Virus record (IMG/VR): IMGVR_UViG_3300037156_000068
Location: 1-63,314 of that record
DNA from: a virus
Direction: 5' to 3' (one strand)
DNA: 63,314 nucleotides
Part shown: positions 55,332 to 63,314 of the stretch, piece by piece
Numbering within the stretch: position 1 is the first letter of the stretch
How the letters are laid out: each line of letters starts with the position of its first letter
The notes under the pieces: model-generated
The model's database searches: none
The model's input: only the letters and a program-made list of their open reading frames with translations
Told to the model about the DNA's origin: nothing
Position numbers and translations under genes: made by a program

Positions 55332-56708
55332 ATGTGTGGTATTGTTGGTGTTGCTGGGTGGGTAGGGCATCGAGAGAAGGCCGTATTCTCTAACCTGCTA
55401 GGTTGGGATGTTGTTCGAGGTCCCCATGCTACTGGTGTGGCGGCTATTCGGGGTGGGGCTAACGAAGTTCATATCTTAAAGCGGGCGATGCACGCCTATG
55501 ATTTTATGGACCTAAAAGCCTATGACCCTACGATTGATAACTCAAAGATTCTAATCGGTCACAATAGATTTGGGACTGTCGGCGGTAATTCGAGTAGGAA
55601 CGCCCACCCATTTGTATTCGACAATGTTGTTGGTGTCCATAACGGAACCATCCAATATTCTGATCGTAAGGTTTTGAAAGATCATGACAAATTCGATACG
55701 GACTCGGAGGCCATCTACTATAACATCAGTGAACTCGGTCCAAAGGAGGCCCTTAAAGACCTTAAGGGTGCGTGGTCTCTCGTGTGGTGGGACCGCGTGG
55801 AACATAAGCTTAACTTCCTTAGGAATAAAGAGCGTCCTATGTATTGGACACTTTCCGAGACGGGAAAGGAGCTCTACTGGGCATCTGAGTCTGGGATGCT
55901 TCAAGCCGTCTTGGCTCGTCATAGTGTCAAGCACGGAGCGGTCTACGGCACACCAGAAGACACGATGCTATCGTTTACCATTCCTGATGATTATAACACT
56001 GTGATAGCTAGCCCTGAGCGCACGGAGGTGAAGGGAGCGCTCCCTTTCGTGTTTCCGGTTCATCAAAGGGGTCTGGGGGGCTACGAGAATTGGGACGAGG
56101 AGGGATGGCGCGGGGGGTATCACAGTCGCAACAAGGTACGAGACACCACAGCGTTACCCGGGCATGGCACAGGGGGTCAGAAATCCCTGTCGGATTTGCG
56201 GTCAACGGGGCAGGGCAGCTCATCCCAACCACCAGCCTTAGTCGTAGGGCCCTCAGAAAAGCCAGCCGAAGAGGCCTCGTCGGAAAGGCCCAACCTCAAG
56301 AAGCCTGAACGAGGGGCCATGTCTGATCTGGTGGAGACGGTTCAAGCGAAGATCAGGGAGTATGGTGGGGGAGATAGCTCTGTCCCTTTCACGCCAGGAC
56401 GCGCACCAGATACGCCAGGTGATAAAGTCGTTCATCTAGAGGATAAGATGCGGGGGACAGCGGCCAGATTTGTCCCGGCCTTTAATGACATTTATATCGG
56501 CCGAGAGGATTTCGATAAGATGTCAAAGAATGGCTGCGCCTACTGCGAAAAGGGCGTGCTATTCCAAGACATTCTCCAAAAGCGTGAGACCATCCATTGG
56601 CTCAAGCGAGACGCCTTCTTATGCACTGAATGTATGGATGATCCGGACATCCTTGAGTACCTGGCCGGAATGAACATTGAACTTCCACAAAGGAAAAAGT
56701 CGAATTAA
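55332..56708 (+). CDS. Class II glutamine amidotransferase with extra C-terminal zinc-like domain
   Basis: 458 residues. It starts MCGIVGVAG with the N-terminal nucleophile Cys. GHNRFGTVG and VGVHNGTI are the glutamine-binding and oxyanion loops of the Ntn amidotransferase fold, and DTDSEAIYYNISE follows. Residues about 250-345 are disordered and Pro/Ser/Gly-rich. The C-terminal 70 residues have CAYCEKG and FLCTECMDDP, a likely zinc site not normal for this family. It supplies ammonia to an amide-forming partner, probably the ligases that follow. Confidence 0.86.
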   Translation: MCGIVGVAGWVGHREKAVFSNLLGWDVVRGPHATGVAAIRGGANEVHILKRAMHAYDFMDLKAYDPTIDNSKILIGHNRFGTVGGNSSRNAHPFVFDNVVGVHNGTIQYSDRKVLKDHDKFDTDSEAIYYNISELGPKEALKDLKGAWSLVWWDRVEHKLNFLRNKERPMYWTLSETGKELYWASESGMLQAVLARHSVKHGAVYGTPEDTMLSFTIPDDYNTVIASPERTEVKGALPFVFPVHQRGLGGYENWDEEGWRGGYHSRNKVRDTTALPGHGTGGQKSLSDLRSTGQGSSSQPPALVVGPSEKPAEEASSERPNLKKPERGAMSDLVETVQAKIREYGGGDSSVPFTPGRAPDTPGDKVVHLEDKMRGTAARFVPAFNDIYIGREDFDKMSKNGCAYCEKGVLFQDILQKRETIHWLKRDAFLCTECMDDPDILEYLAGMNIELPQRKKSN

Positions 56709-56709
56709 T

Positions 56710-57537
56710 ATGGCTAAGATTTTAATTGGCGCTGATCCGGAACTATTCTTGCGTAATCCAAACAACGGTAGCTTTGTCTCCGGGCATATCTTTAACCTAG
56801 GTGACAAAAAGAATCCATGCCCAGTCCCATTCGGTGCTGTGCAGAATGATGGGTGCGCGGTAGAATTTAATATTGATCCGGCGGCCACCGTTCAGGAATT
56901 TGTCCACAATACGCAGCATGTGCTGGAGACCCTCCGCTCAATGACGCCAGGCTATAACCTATGCATGGAGCCGGTCGCGGACTTCGACAAGGATTACTTT
57001 GACAAGGAAGTCCCCATGAAGTCCAAGGAACTGGGGTGTGATCCGGACTATAATGCATGGACCGGGATGGCAAATGATCCTCCGGACAATACACAACCCA
57101 TGCGAACCGCATCTGGGCATATCCACATCGGCTGGACTGATGGGGCTGATGTACAGGACGCCAAGCACTTCGCAAATTGTTGTGCCGTGGCCAAGCAGAT
57201 GGATTATTACCTAGGCATCCACTCACTACGATGGGACCAGGATAACCGACGGAGGTCTATGTATGGTCAAGCTGGAGCATTTAGGCCCAAGCCATACGGT
57301 TGCGAGTACCGTGTTCTTTCTAATCGCTGGCTCTCTTCTGAGCCTCTTATGCGCTGGGTTTATCATAGCGCTGTCCGTGGTGTTGGTCATCTCATCGAGG
57401 AGGGGCAATCTGCGGCGGAGATGTATGGAGATTTGGCGCGAGATATCATCAATGGTAACGTTGTTGATTGGCCAAGTAAACATAATCTTAATATTCCTGT
57501 TCCAGCACCCCCAGGGTTTAATAAAGCGGTGGCTTGA
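56710..57537 (+). CDS. Phage-type COOH-NH2 ligase (amidoligase)
   Basis: 275 residues from ATG 56710. ILIGADPELFLRNPNNG at the start, GAVQNDGCAVEFNIDPA near residue 47, SGHIHIGW near 138 and EYRVLSNRWLSS near 201 carry the Glu, Asn and Arg residues of the glutamine-synthetase-like phage COOH.NH2 ligase family. Members are predicted to join a carboxylate to an amine using ATP. Located directly after the class II amidotransferase, which fits ammonia transfer. Confidence 0.85.
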   Translation: MAKILIGADPELFLRNPNNGSFVSGHIFNLGDKKNPCPVPFGAVQNDGCAVEFNIDPAATVQEFVHNTQHVLETLRSMTPGYNLCMEPVADFDKDYFDKEVPMKSKELGCDPDYNAWTGMANDPPDNTQPMRTASGHIHIGWTDGADVQDAKHFANCCAVAKQMDYYLGIHSLRWDQDNRRRSMYGQAGAFRPKPYGCEYRVLSNRWLSSEPLMRWVYHSAVRGVGHLIEEGQSAAEMYGDLARDIINGNVVDWPSKHNLNIPVPAPPGFNKAVA

Positions 57538-57538
57538 G

Positions 57539-58171
57539 ATGTATGATACAGTTGAAGAGGCGAGGATGCGCCTTACGGGTACGGTAATCTTTTATCGCGG
57601 CACCCCTAAGTATGTCCGGGATTGTGTTGCGGGTCTGGGCGGTGAGATCATGCTTCACATGGACAATCTTCCAAATATGAATGGGGGCATTGCAATCTCC
57701 ATCCGTGACCCGGACGTGAACATGCGGGACTTCCGGAGTTCAGTCGGCTACATGAATAATATTACCGTTGATGGTGGGGCCAGCTACAAGGCTCACTATG
57801 TTATGCGTATGCCCATCCGAGGTGACGGGTTCAAGCAGGGGCTCCATAACTCTAACCTGGCCTTCCCCCGAATTGGTGGCGAACGACAGCGCTGGGACAG
57901 GGCCTTAACATCCCCTAGCTTCAAAGACATGCTTATGGGTGTCTATCCGAGTATCGAAGAGTGCAAAGTTATTCTTGACGGGGATCAGACCCAGCATTCT
58001 GTGGCATTTAACAGAACCTTCGCCCTGGCCAAGGATCATGAGCTTGGATTTTTCATCTTGAATTATAAGGGCAGGCGCGTGGCTTCTGGTGATATTGAGG
58101 CCCTGACCCTACCCTCTCACAATTGGTATTTGAATGATGTGTTACGGCAGTCAGGGATTAAGGTGCGATGA
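57539..58171 (+). CDS. Unknown protein of the amidoligase cluster (210 aa)
   Basis: ATG 57539 follows the ligase stop at one base. A longer frame exists inside the ligase gene, but its extra part is a shadow. Contains VIFYRGTPKYVRDCVAGLGG and ISIRDPDVNMRDFRSSVGYM, and looks alpha/beta. It is tucked between two ligases, so it probably belongs to the pathway, perhaps as carrier or substrate-binding protein. No family recognised. Confidence 0.6.
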   Translation: MYDTVEEARMRLTGTVIFYRGTPKYVRDCVAGLGGEIMLHMDNLPNMNGGIAISIRDPDVNMRDFRSSVGYMNNITVDGGASYKAHYVMRMPIRGDGFKQGLHNSNLAFPRIGGERQRWDRALTSPSFKDMLMGVYPSIEECKVILDGDQTQHSVAFNRTFALAKDHELGFFILNYKGRRVASGDIEALTLPSHNWYLNDVLRQSGIKVR

Positions 58172-58193
58172 ATAACGTCCGGAGGACCTACTA

Positions 58194-59342
58194 ATGGCTA
58201 AAGCCCAAGGAGCTAAGACTTATAATTATAACAATACGATCCGAGAGCATCTTGCCCGACACGGTAAGGTGACTGGTGAGGTGGGTATTGAAATTGAGTG
58301 TGAGGGCAGCAAACTCCCAAGCCTCAACTACCTAGAGAAGTACTGGATTACTCATGCCGACGGAAGTCTTCGCGGTGAGAGCATCGAGTACGTCATGGCT
58401 GGCCCTGTGCCCCGTAAGGAAGTGATACCAGCACTTGAGTATCTAGATGGTCTGTTCAAGGAGCACAAGACTAAGATCAAGGATAGCTACAGGACCTCTG
58501 TGCATGTGCATGTGAATATGCAGACTGTGACCATCCGTCAGACTTATAACATGGTTCTGATGTATGGAATCTTGGAGGATATCCTGACTGATTATGCGGG
58601 TACAACTCGCGTTGGCAATCTCTTCTGTCTTCGTATGTCTGACGCGGAGTTCATGCTCGACCAACTCCGCCACGGGGCCAGCACGGATAGGTATGAGCAT
58701 CTGAACACTAATGGTCTGCGGTATGCTGGGTGCAACGTTAAGTCCCTGTTCGATCACAACTCGCTAGAGTTCAGGGCCTTCCGTGGCACTACAGATATGA
58801 AGTTGATTGCTGAATGGGTGGATATTATCCTTCAGATTAAGGACTCAGCACTCACATATGCGAACCCAGCGGAGATGCTACAGAACTTCTCAAACATCGG
58901 TCCTGATGGTTTCTTGCAAAAGAACTTCAACAAGAGTTTGATCAGTATTATTAAGGCCTCACCTAAGTGGGAAGATCGGATTATGTCTGGTGTTCGTCTT
59001 GTACAAGATGTGGCCTATGCCAATGACTGGGCGGCAATGCCTGAGAAAAAGGATGGTGCGGAGAAAGAGCCAGCCAAGATGGCTTATTACGGTGTGCAAG
59101 GGATGGCTGATCCAGTGCAACTTCCCGATGATATGGTGCCACGATGGGGAGATCCGGCCCAACAGGCACACCAGAATGCGATGGATCGGTTACTCGGTAT
59201 TCAACGTCAGAATGCACCGGTCAATCTTGTGGCACCCGCACCAAGGCCCGCTCGTGCCCGTCGTGTATTGCACAATCTTGATCCCGTTGAAGTTGCAATT
59301 GATCACATTGATTGGCCCGCAGCAGGTGCTGAAGAACTATAG
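58194..59342 (+). CDS. Amidoligase (Amidoligase_2 family)
   Basis: 382 residues. TGEVGIEIECEG near residue 24, HADGSLRGESIEYV near 45, TSVHVHVNMQ near 104 and HNSLEFRAFRGT near 185 hold the ordered Glu, His and Arg residues of the GS-like amidoligase fold. The last 100 residues are Pro/Ala/Gln-rich and probably disordered. A second ATP-dependent carboxylate-amine ligase next to the phage-type one implies two successive bond-forming steps. Good GGAGGACC ribosome binding site. Confidence 0.86.
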   Translation: MAKAQGAKTYNYNNTIREHLARHGKVTGEVGIEIECEGSKLPSLNYLEKYWITHADGSLRGESIEYVMAGPVPRKEVIPALEYLDGLFKEHKTKIKDSYRTSVHVHVNMQTVTIRQTYNMVLMYGILEDILTDYAGTTRVGNLFCLRMSDAEFMLDQLRHGASTDRYEHLNTNGLRYAGCNVKSLFDHNSLEFRAFRGTTDMKLIAEWVDIILQIKDSALTYANPAEMLQNFSNIGPDGFLQKNFNKSLISIIKASPKWEDRIMSGVRLVQDVAYANDWAAMPEKKDGAEKEPAKMAYYGVQGMADPVQLPDDMVPRWGDPAQQAHQNAMDRLLGIQRQNAPVNLVAPAPRPARARRVLHNLDPVEVAIDHIDWPAAGAEEL

Positions 59343-59366
59343 CCTTCGGCTACATGAGGAGCTATA

Positions 59367-60137
59367 ATGAGGAACGTCAATCTTTATGCGTACAACCCTA
59401 ACTCTGAAGGGGCCGCCGAACTCTGCGACGCCTTGGGTATTAGGCGCATCAGACACCAGAACTCAAACTATGTGGGGTCTCAGCGAAAGACTGTAATTAA
59501 CTGGGGTTCATCTAGTCTCCCCGGTTCGGTTGCAGTCTCTCGTATCCTGAATCCCACGGCCACTGTGTCCATGATGTCTAACAAGCGCACATTCTTTGGT
59601 GCGATGGAAGATACTGATTGCAGAGTGCCTGATTGGACTGTGGATATGGGTGCGGCTATTAATTGGCTCGGAGCTGGACACACAGTTTGTGCCAGAGCTA
59701 TTCTTAATGGGCACTCCGCAAACGGTCTAACCATTTATGTACCAGGACGAGACCAGATATTAGAGAGAGTCCCGCTCTATACTAAATACGTTAAGAAGAA
59801 AGCTGAGTACCGTGTTCACTTTGTTGGGGGACAAGTTATTGATATCCAACGTAAAATCCGCAGACCAGACTTTGCTGGCCCAATTAATTGGCACATTCGC
59901 AACCACGACAACGGTTTCATTTTTGTCCGTAACGGTGTTCGTGAGGCTTTGCCAGTAGATGTTCTAACCCAGGCACAGCATTGCATTGATAACTCCGGTC
60001 TTGATTTTGGGGCTGTGGATGTGATCTACAATGAGCAACATGATCAGGCGTATGTGCTGGAAGTTAATACTGCGCCAGGGCTTACGGGTGAGACTGTTAC
60101 CAATTATGCTGAGGCCTTCCGTAGGATGTTAGGATGA
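59367..60137 (+). CDS. ATP-grasp ligase
   Basis: 256 residues. The C-terminal part has DFGAVDVIYNEQHDQAYVLE, followed by EVNTAPGLTG, the metal-binding Asp/Glu/Asn of ATP-grasp. YRVHFVGGQVIDIQRKIRR supplies the preceding strands. It resembles RimK/D-Ala-ligase-like proteins that make amide or peptide bonds via acyl-phosphates. GAGGAG before the ATG. The last enzyme of the cluster, it overlaps the next gene by 4 bp. Confidence 0.88.
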   Translation: MRNVNLYAYNPNSEGAAELCDALGIRRIRHQNSNYVGSQRKTVINWGSSSLPGSVAVSRILNPTATVSMMSNKRTFFGAMEDTDCRVPDWTVDMGAAINWLGAGHTVCARAILNGHSANGLTIYVPGRDQILERVPLYTKYVKKKAEYRVHFVGGQVIDIQRKIRRPDFAGPINWHIRNHDNGFIFVRNGVREALPVDVLTQAQHCIDNSGLDFGAVDVIYNEQHDQAYVLEVNTAPGLTGETVTNYAEAFRRMLG

Positions 60138-60409
60138 GATACTCTGTATCTGCGTACAATATCTATGATGGTGATGGCAGCCCGCTGTACGATGGAGATA
60201 TCGTTCGAGTAACCCTTGGTGGCGGAAATGACGGCGGAAAGAGATACCGAAGTGTCAGATACCATCAACTCTCAATCTCTAGAACAGGCCGCTTAAAGCT
60301 TTCTGGGATTGAAAATATTGTTAATCCGAAAGAATTGGTGAAGACTGCGCCCTACGACCCTATATTCCAGGCTCGCGGTATTGATAAATATTTCAAAGAG
60401 TACTATTAA
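60134..60409 (+). CDS. Hypothetical protein (91 aa), a candidate substrate peptide
   Basis: ATGA overlap with the ATP-grasp gene. Beta-rich (YSVSAYNIYDGDGSPLYDGD, RYRSVRYHQLSISRTGRLKL) and ends KYFKEYY. Being translationally coupled to the ligase it may be a partner or a substrate of the cluster. No evidence beyond position. Confidence 0.55.
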   Translation: MRYSVSAYNIYDGDGSPLYDGDIVRVTLGGGNDGGKRYRSVRYHQLSISRTGRLKLSGIENIVNPKELVKTAPYDPIFQARGIDKYFKEYY

Positions 60410-60438
60410 TCAATAATAATAAGAAAGAAGAAGACTAA

Positions 60439-60624
60439 ATGCGATGCGTTATTTGTGATGTGACTATCGAACAACCCCAGCTCGACCCTCGTGATCTGAA
60501 GGTCAGGCCCTGTCGGAAATGTGAGAGTGTAATTCAAGATTGCATTGATAGCTTCCATGATCCAGAGTTGGACATGTTTGCTTATATCGATTACACAGAT
60601 GAGGATACGAAAGGTTTGCTATGA
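60439..60624 (+). CDS. Small zinc-ribbon-like protein (61 aa)
   Basis: CVICDVTIEQ and, about 25 residues later, CRKCESVIQDCI make a CxxC...CxxC zinc pattern, then an acidic tail (FHDPELDMFAYIDYTDEDT). ATG 60439 with AAGAAGAAG upstream. Function unknown. Confidence 0.6.
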   Translation: MRCVICDVTIEQPQLDPRDLKVRPCRKCESVIQDCIDSFHDPELDMFAYIDYTDEDTKGLL

Positions 60625-60926
60625 TTAGTAAGAAACAATTCGGCGGTGTGATTGAGCACTGGCACAAGCAGCAGGTGGCTGGTGCTGAGTACGGTGGTAT
60701 GATCATCTCTAAAAGGTCGCTAGACACTAAGTTTGGAAAATCTCTAGGCTACATTATCCGAGGATTTTTAGAGGAGGACCCGACAGGGCGCTTCGGCCGG
60801 GGTCCATTGCGTACAAGTCTTGTAGTTAAGATTAACAAGGCTCAGACTGAGATCGAAACTTTGAACACGATCTATCATCTCGGCGAGCCATTTAGTCGTG
60901 TACCCAGGGTGGGGGAATTCTTTTGA
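60621..60926 (+). CDS. Hypothetical protein (101 aa)
   Basis: ATGA overlap with the previous gene. KKQFGGVIEHWHKQQVAGAE and GYIIRGFLEEDPTGRFGRG look like an alpha/beta domain. No family recognised. It overlaps the HTH gene by 4 bp. Confidence 0.55.
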   Translation: MISKKQFGGVIEHWHKQQVAGAEYGGMIISKRSLDTKFGKSLGYIIRGFLEEDPTGRFGRGPLRTSLVVKINKAQTEIETLNTIYHLGEPFSRVPRVGEFF

Positions 60927-61180
60927 CCACGCAAGGACAGGTCCTCTCTGAGGCTAATGCCTTGGGTGAAACTTTCTCAAGTCTTGCCCGGCGATATGGC
61001 CTTACTAAGGGTAAGGTGGCTGGGCTGGTGCGTAGATATAAGATTCAAGAGCCCCCTAAGCGCAAGCGCCTTAGCCCAGATCGCTTTGAATATGACAACG
61101 CTAGCCGATGGACTGAGGAGAGCCTGACCGAAAAGTGGGCTGATCGTAAGAGCCGTAAACTGAAGGGAGTATGTTCATGA
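60923..61180 (+). CDS. Helix-turn-helix protein (85 aa), TTG start
   Basis: TTG 60923 in a TTGA overlap, with GGGGG eight bases upstream. LGETFSSLARRYGLTKGKVA, then GLVRRYKIQEP, reads as a helix-turn-helix of the Trp-repressor/sigma-4-like kind, followed by a basic stretch and WTEESLTEKWADRKSRKL. A DNA-binding regulator is likely. Target unknown. Confidence 0.65.
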   Translation: MTTQGQVLSEANALGETFSSLARRYGLTKGKVAGLVRRYKIQEPPKRKRLSPDRFEYDNASRWTEESLTEKWADRKSRKLKGVCS

Positions 61181-61220
61181 GGAAGCAGACTTTAAGCTGC
61201 CACGAGCGGAGTGTAACGCA

Positions 61221-62000
61221 GTGAGGAATGGACCAGTACTATGGAATGAGATTTTACACGTTGTACGTGAGTTGGGTGGCCATAACCCTGTAATTGCAGG
61301 GGGTGCTATCCGTGATTATGTGCTCAAACTCGGTGATCCGAGAGACATTGATGTCTTCATTGGTGGTGAGCCGCCTGATGATATGCAACTACCAGAAGGG
61401 GAATGGGGTGCAGTGGATGAGCTGGATAGAATTGCACCAGTTCAAGCTGAGTATAACGGTCAAATCGGAACAATCACTGCAATTCAGAATTGGCGTTTTA
61501 TCCTATGTGACTTCCCTGTTCAATTCATCTGGATTGGTGACAATGATCCCGTCCATTACGTACGAGGATTTGACTTAGGCACGAGTAAGTGTTATTATAG
61601 GGGTAGCGTAGTCCTGGGTAAGGACTTCTTGCACGACTGGCACCATCAACAGATTACCATCCTGCCGATTGCATATGAGCGTCCGAGGAATGTTGAACGA
61701 TCCAGAGAGAGGGCCAGGGCGCTTCAACAGCGTTATCCCAATGGTGCTACGATTGTTGAGCGGCCGCCAGCAATAGACCCAGTTCCTGTTATGGGTGGTA
61801 TGCTTCGAGTGAGGGTTCCTTTTGCCGACATTCCCGTTGGATTCGCAGATCGGATTGCGCGTCAAGATCAGGCGATGCCTGCGGAAGGTTGGATAATGCG
61901 GAATGCTGCTGGCGTGCCGGGTAATGCCCTGGAGAATGCACCAGCACAACTGGAGGGTGAAGTACCGCAAGAACGGGCAGGCCTATGGCCTAATTGGTAG
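61221..62000 (+). CDS. Nucleotidyltransferase (Pol-beta/CCA-adding-like fold)
   Basis: 259 residues, GTG start with GGAG nine bases upstream. PVIAGGAIRDYVLKLGDPRD, then IDVFIGG, is the GG-x-x-RD ... DxD signature of class II nucleotidyltransferases such as the CCA-adding enzyme. The rest has a beta-rich region and a Pro/Ala end. It lacks the C-terminal tRNA-binding helices of real CCA enzymes. It may add a nucleotide to RNA or a protein; phage members are of unknown substrate. Confidence 0.78.
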   Translation: MRNGPVLWNEILHVVRELGGHNPVIAGGAIRDYVLKLGDPRDIDVFIGGEPPDDMQLPEGEWGAVDELDRIAPVQAEYNGQIGTITAIQNWRFILCDFPVQFIWIGDNDPVHYVRGFDLGTSKCYYRGSVVLGKDFLHDWHHQQITILPIAYERPRNVERSRERARALQQRYPNGATIVERPPAIDPVPVMGGMLRVRVPFADIPVGFADRIARQDQAMPAEGWIMRNAAGVPGNALENAPAQLEGEVPQERAGLWPNW

Positions 62001-62011
62001 GTAAATAAAAT

Positions 62012-63314
62012 TTGAGTAGCAAGTTTGTACGTCATATCCCCTGCAAGTCGTGCGGCTCATCAGATGGCAATAGCCTGTACTCAGATGGGCACACGTTCTG
62101 TTTTCGATGCAATTCACGCGAAGGTAATAGCCCTCGCCAAGAGAAACAAGAAAGTAATAATTTGGAAGAATTTAAACTGAAAGATAATAACTTTGAAAAG
62201 TCATCAAACATCAGGCCCCTGCCAGAGAGTTACTCTGAACTCAAAGATCGAGGAATTTCTGCGGCAACCGCGAAGAGATTTGGTGTTGCTGTCTCGGACG
62301 GGGAGCATGTTTATCCTTACTTCGATAAAGATGGGCACCATGTCGCAAACAAGATACGGCGTGTCTATCCCAAGGGATTTAGGTGGGAGGGCGAAGTTGG
62401 TCAAAGTGCGCTCTTCGGACAGAATATTTTCCCACAGCGAGATGGTGGCGCTATTACCATTGTTGAGGGGGAGTGCGATGCCATGGCGGCTTATGAAATT
62501 ACTGGTAGCCGCTATCCAGTTGTATCCGTCCATTCCGCTGTCAGCGCTCCGAAAAACGTAGCGGATAACTTTGAGTACCTGAATTCCTTTGATAAGATTG
62601 TTGTTTGCTTCGATAAGGATGAGGGGAAGATCAATCCAACTACTGGCATTACATCTTACCCGGGCCAAGAGGCCGCCCTTAAGGTGGCCAGCATGTTCCC
62701 CATTGGTAAAGTACGCCTGCTGACCCTTCAGGAGGGCAAGGATGCCAATGAGTACCTTGCGGCAGGTAAGCAGGCCCAGTTCATCAAAGAGTGGTTCCAG
62801 GCCCCTGTGTTTACGCCTAGCGGATTGAAGCTCGGCAAGAATATGTGGGATGAGATCAGGGCCCCGAAGAACCTTAAGTCCGTCTCCTACCCCTGGGCAG
62901 GCCTACAGAAAAAGACTTATGGCATTCGCTACTCGGAGGTAGTCATTGTGACTGCTGAAACGGGTGTGGGTAAGTCGAGTATATTGCGTGAGATCGAACA
63001 CCACGTACTAAAGGAGACATTAGATGATCCTGATAAGCCGGGCGTGGGGCTGCTACACCTTGAAGAGTCCAATTCCGACACCGCCCTCGGGCTTATGTCT
63101 ATTACTGCTAATAAGCCTCTGCATCTGCCGGATGTGCGGGAATTAGTGGACGAGAAAGAACTGCGGGACTATTACGATAAGACTGTTAATACTGATCGTA
63201 TCGTGGTTTGGGATCACTTTGGAGCCAACTCTATTCATGAAGTTCTGAATAAAATCAGACACATGGCCAATCTTGGTTGTAAATATATTATCGTAGATCA
63301 CTTGTCGATTATTG
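62012..63314 (+). CDS. Primase-helicase, primase part (5' part of gene broken by window edge)
   Basis: TTG 62012 is the first possible start, because a TAA lies two codons upstream. An AGGT at nine bases is a weak ribosome binding site. Residues about 11-40 hold CKSCGSSD and CFRCNSRE, the T7 gp4-type zinc ribbon that reads primase recognition sites. TOPRIM motifs are VEGECDAMAA (about 152) and VVCFDKDEG (about 197). From 62679 the sequence repeats bases 1-636 as a second allele (helicase Walker A again at about 62960). In the closed circle this continues at base 637. Confidence 0.93.
   Translation, partial: MSSKFVRHIPCKSCGSSDGNSLYSDGHTFCFRCNSREGNSPRQEKQESNNLEEFKLKDNNFEKSSNIRPLPESYSELKDRGISAATAKRFGVAVSDGEHVYPYFDKDGHHVANKIRRVYPKGFRWEGEVGQSALFGQNIFPQRDGGAITIVEGECDAMAAYEITGSRYPVVSVHSAVSAPKNVADNFEYLNSFDKIVVCFDKDEGKINPTTGITSYPGQEAALKVASMFPIGKVRLLTLQEGKDANEYLAAGKQAQFIKEWFQAPVFTPSGLKLGKNMWDEIRAPKNLKSVSYPWAGLQKKTYGIRYSEVVIVTAETGVGKSSILREIEHHVLKETLDDPDKPGVGLLHLEESNSDTALGLMSITANKPLHLPDVRELVDEKELRDYYDKTVNTDRIVVWDHFGANSIHEVLNKIRHMANLGCKYIIVDHLSII

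Noticed and set aside
57263-57538. N-terminal extension of the protein at 57539
   Set aside because: The extension lies wholly inside the phage-type ligase gene in another frame and is hydrophobic by codon chance.
1-63314. Direct terminal repeats as physical genome ends
   Set aside because: The end copies differ at about 60 positions inside a gene, and only 109 and 127 flanking bases are identical, so packaging ends cannot be read from them.
1-63314. CRISPR array, integrase, lysogeny repressor, single-subunit RNA polymerase
   Set aside because: I looked for regularly spaced repeats and for the protein signatures and found none.

Overview
The window looks like one complete, circularly assembled genome unit of a lytic, short-tailed (podovirus-type) phage of a Gram-negative, probably proteobacterial host. 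Bases 1-636 reappear as a diverged copy at 62679-63314, so the unit is about 62,678 bp and the primase-helicase gene spans the join. The head and tail machinery is of P22 type (portal, P22-like coat, gp4- and gp10-like tail factors, ejection proteins). The replisome is of T7 type (primase-helicase, family A polymerase, SSB, endonuclease I). I see no integrase, no lysogeny repressor and no single-subunit phage RNA polymerase. The recognisable promoters are host sigma70-like.

The layout has three blocks. (1) 1-14035, plus strand: DNA replication, recombination and nucleotide metabolism, with RNA ligase, a HAD-type phosphatase, DNA polymerase, SSB, a PD-(D/E)XK nuclease, a methyltransferase, endonuclease I, class Ia ribonucleotide reductase with a 62-residue GGQ protein between its subunit genes, and many tiny proteins. 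It ends at a strong hairpin terminator (14016-14054). (2) 14075-41238, minus strand: the late block. Read in its own direction it holds small membrane proteins, terminase, tail spike, fibre-like proteins, portal, scaffold, lysozyme, HNH, a tRNA-like element, coat, tail factors, ejection proteins, a second fibre and lysis-type membrane proteins. Three near-consensus promoters at 40.9-41.6 kb feed it. (3) 41804-62678, plus strand: accessory and early genes, including an RMF-like protein, microproteins, a lipoprotein, a deaminase, an Ala/Ser-repeat protein and a large amidoligase cluster (gamma-glutamylcyclotransferase, two glutamine amidotransferases, two amidoligases, ATP-grasp ligase), then a nucleotidyltransferase and the primase-helicase.

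The points most worth a second look are these. Four tail-region proteins carry textbook Sec or lipoprotein signal peptides. The gp10-like tail gene is interrupted by a 26-proline run, an Ig-like domain and a single in-frame stop codon. The amidoligase cluster is unusually complete. A minimal release-factor-like protein lies between nrdB and nrdA. The tRNA-like element has a D-loop that reads as if inverted. A sulfotransferase-like/GNAT fusion sits in the ejection-protein block. The contig ends show an assembly signature of two co-existing helicase alleles.

Genes are tightly packed, commonly with 4-bp start/stop overlaps and often with TTG starts. Two areas differ in texture. Positions 15.0-17.0 kb (exported tail proteins) and 43.2-46.5 kb (small membrane proteins, one 268-residue unknown, and over 1 kb of apparently non-coding sequence) look more GC-rich by eye and may be more recent acquisitions.
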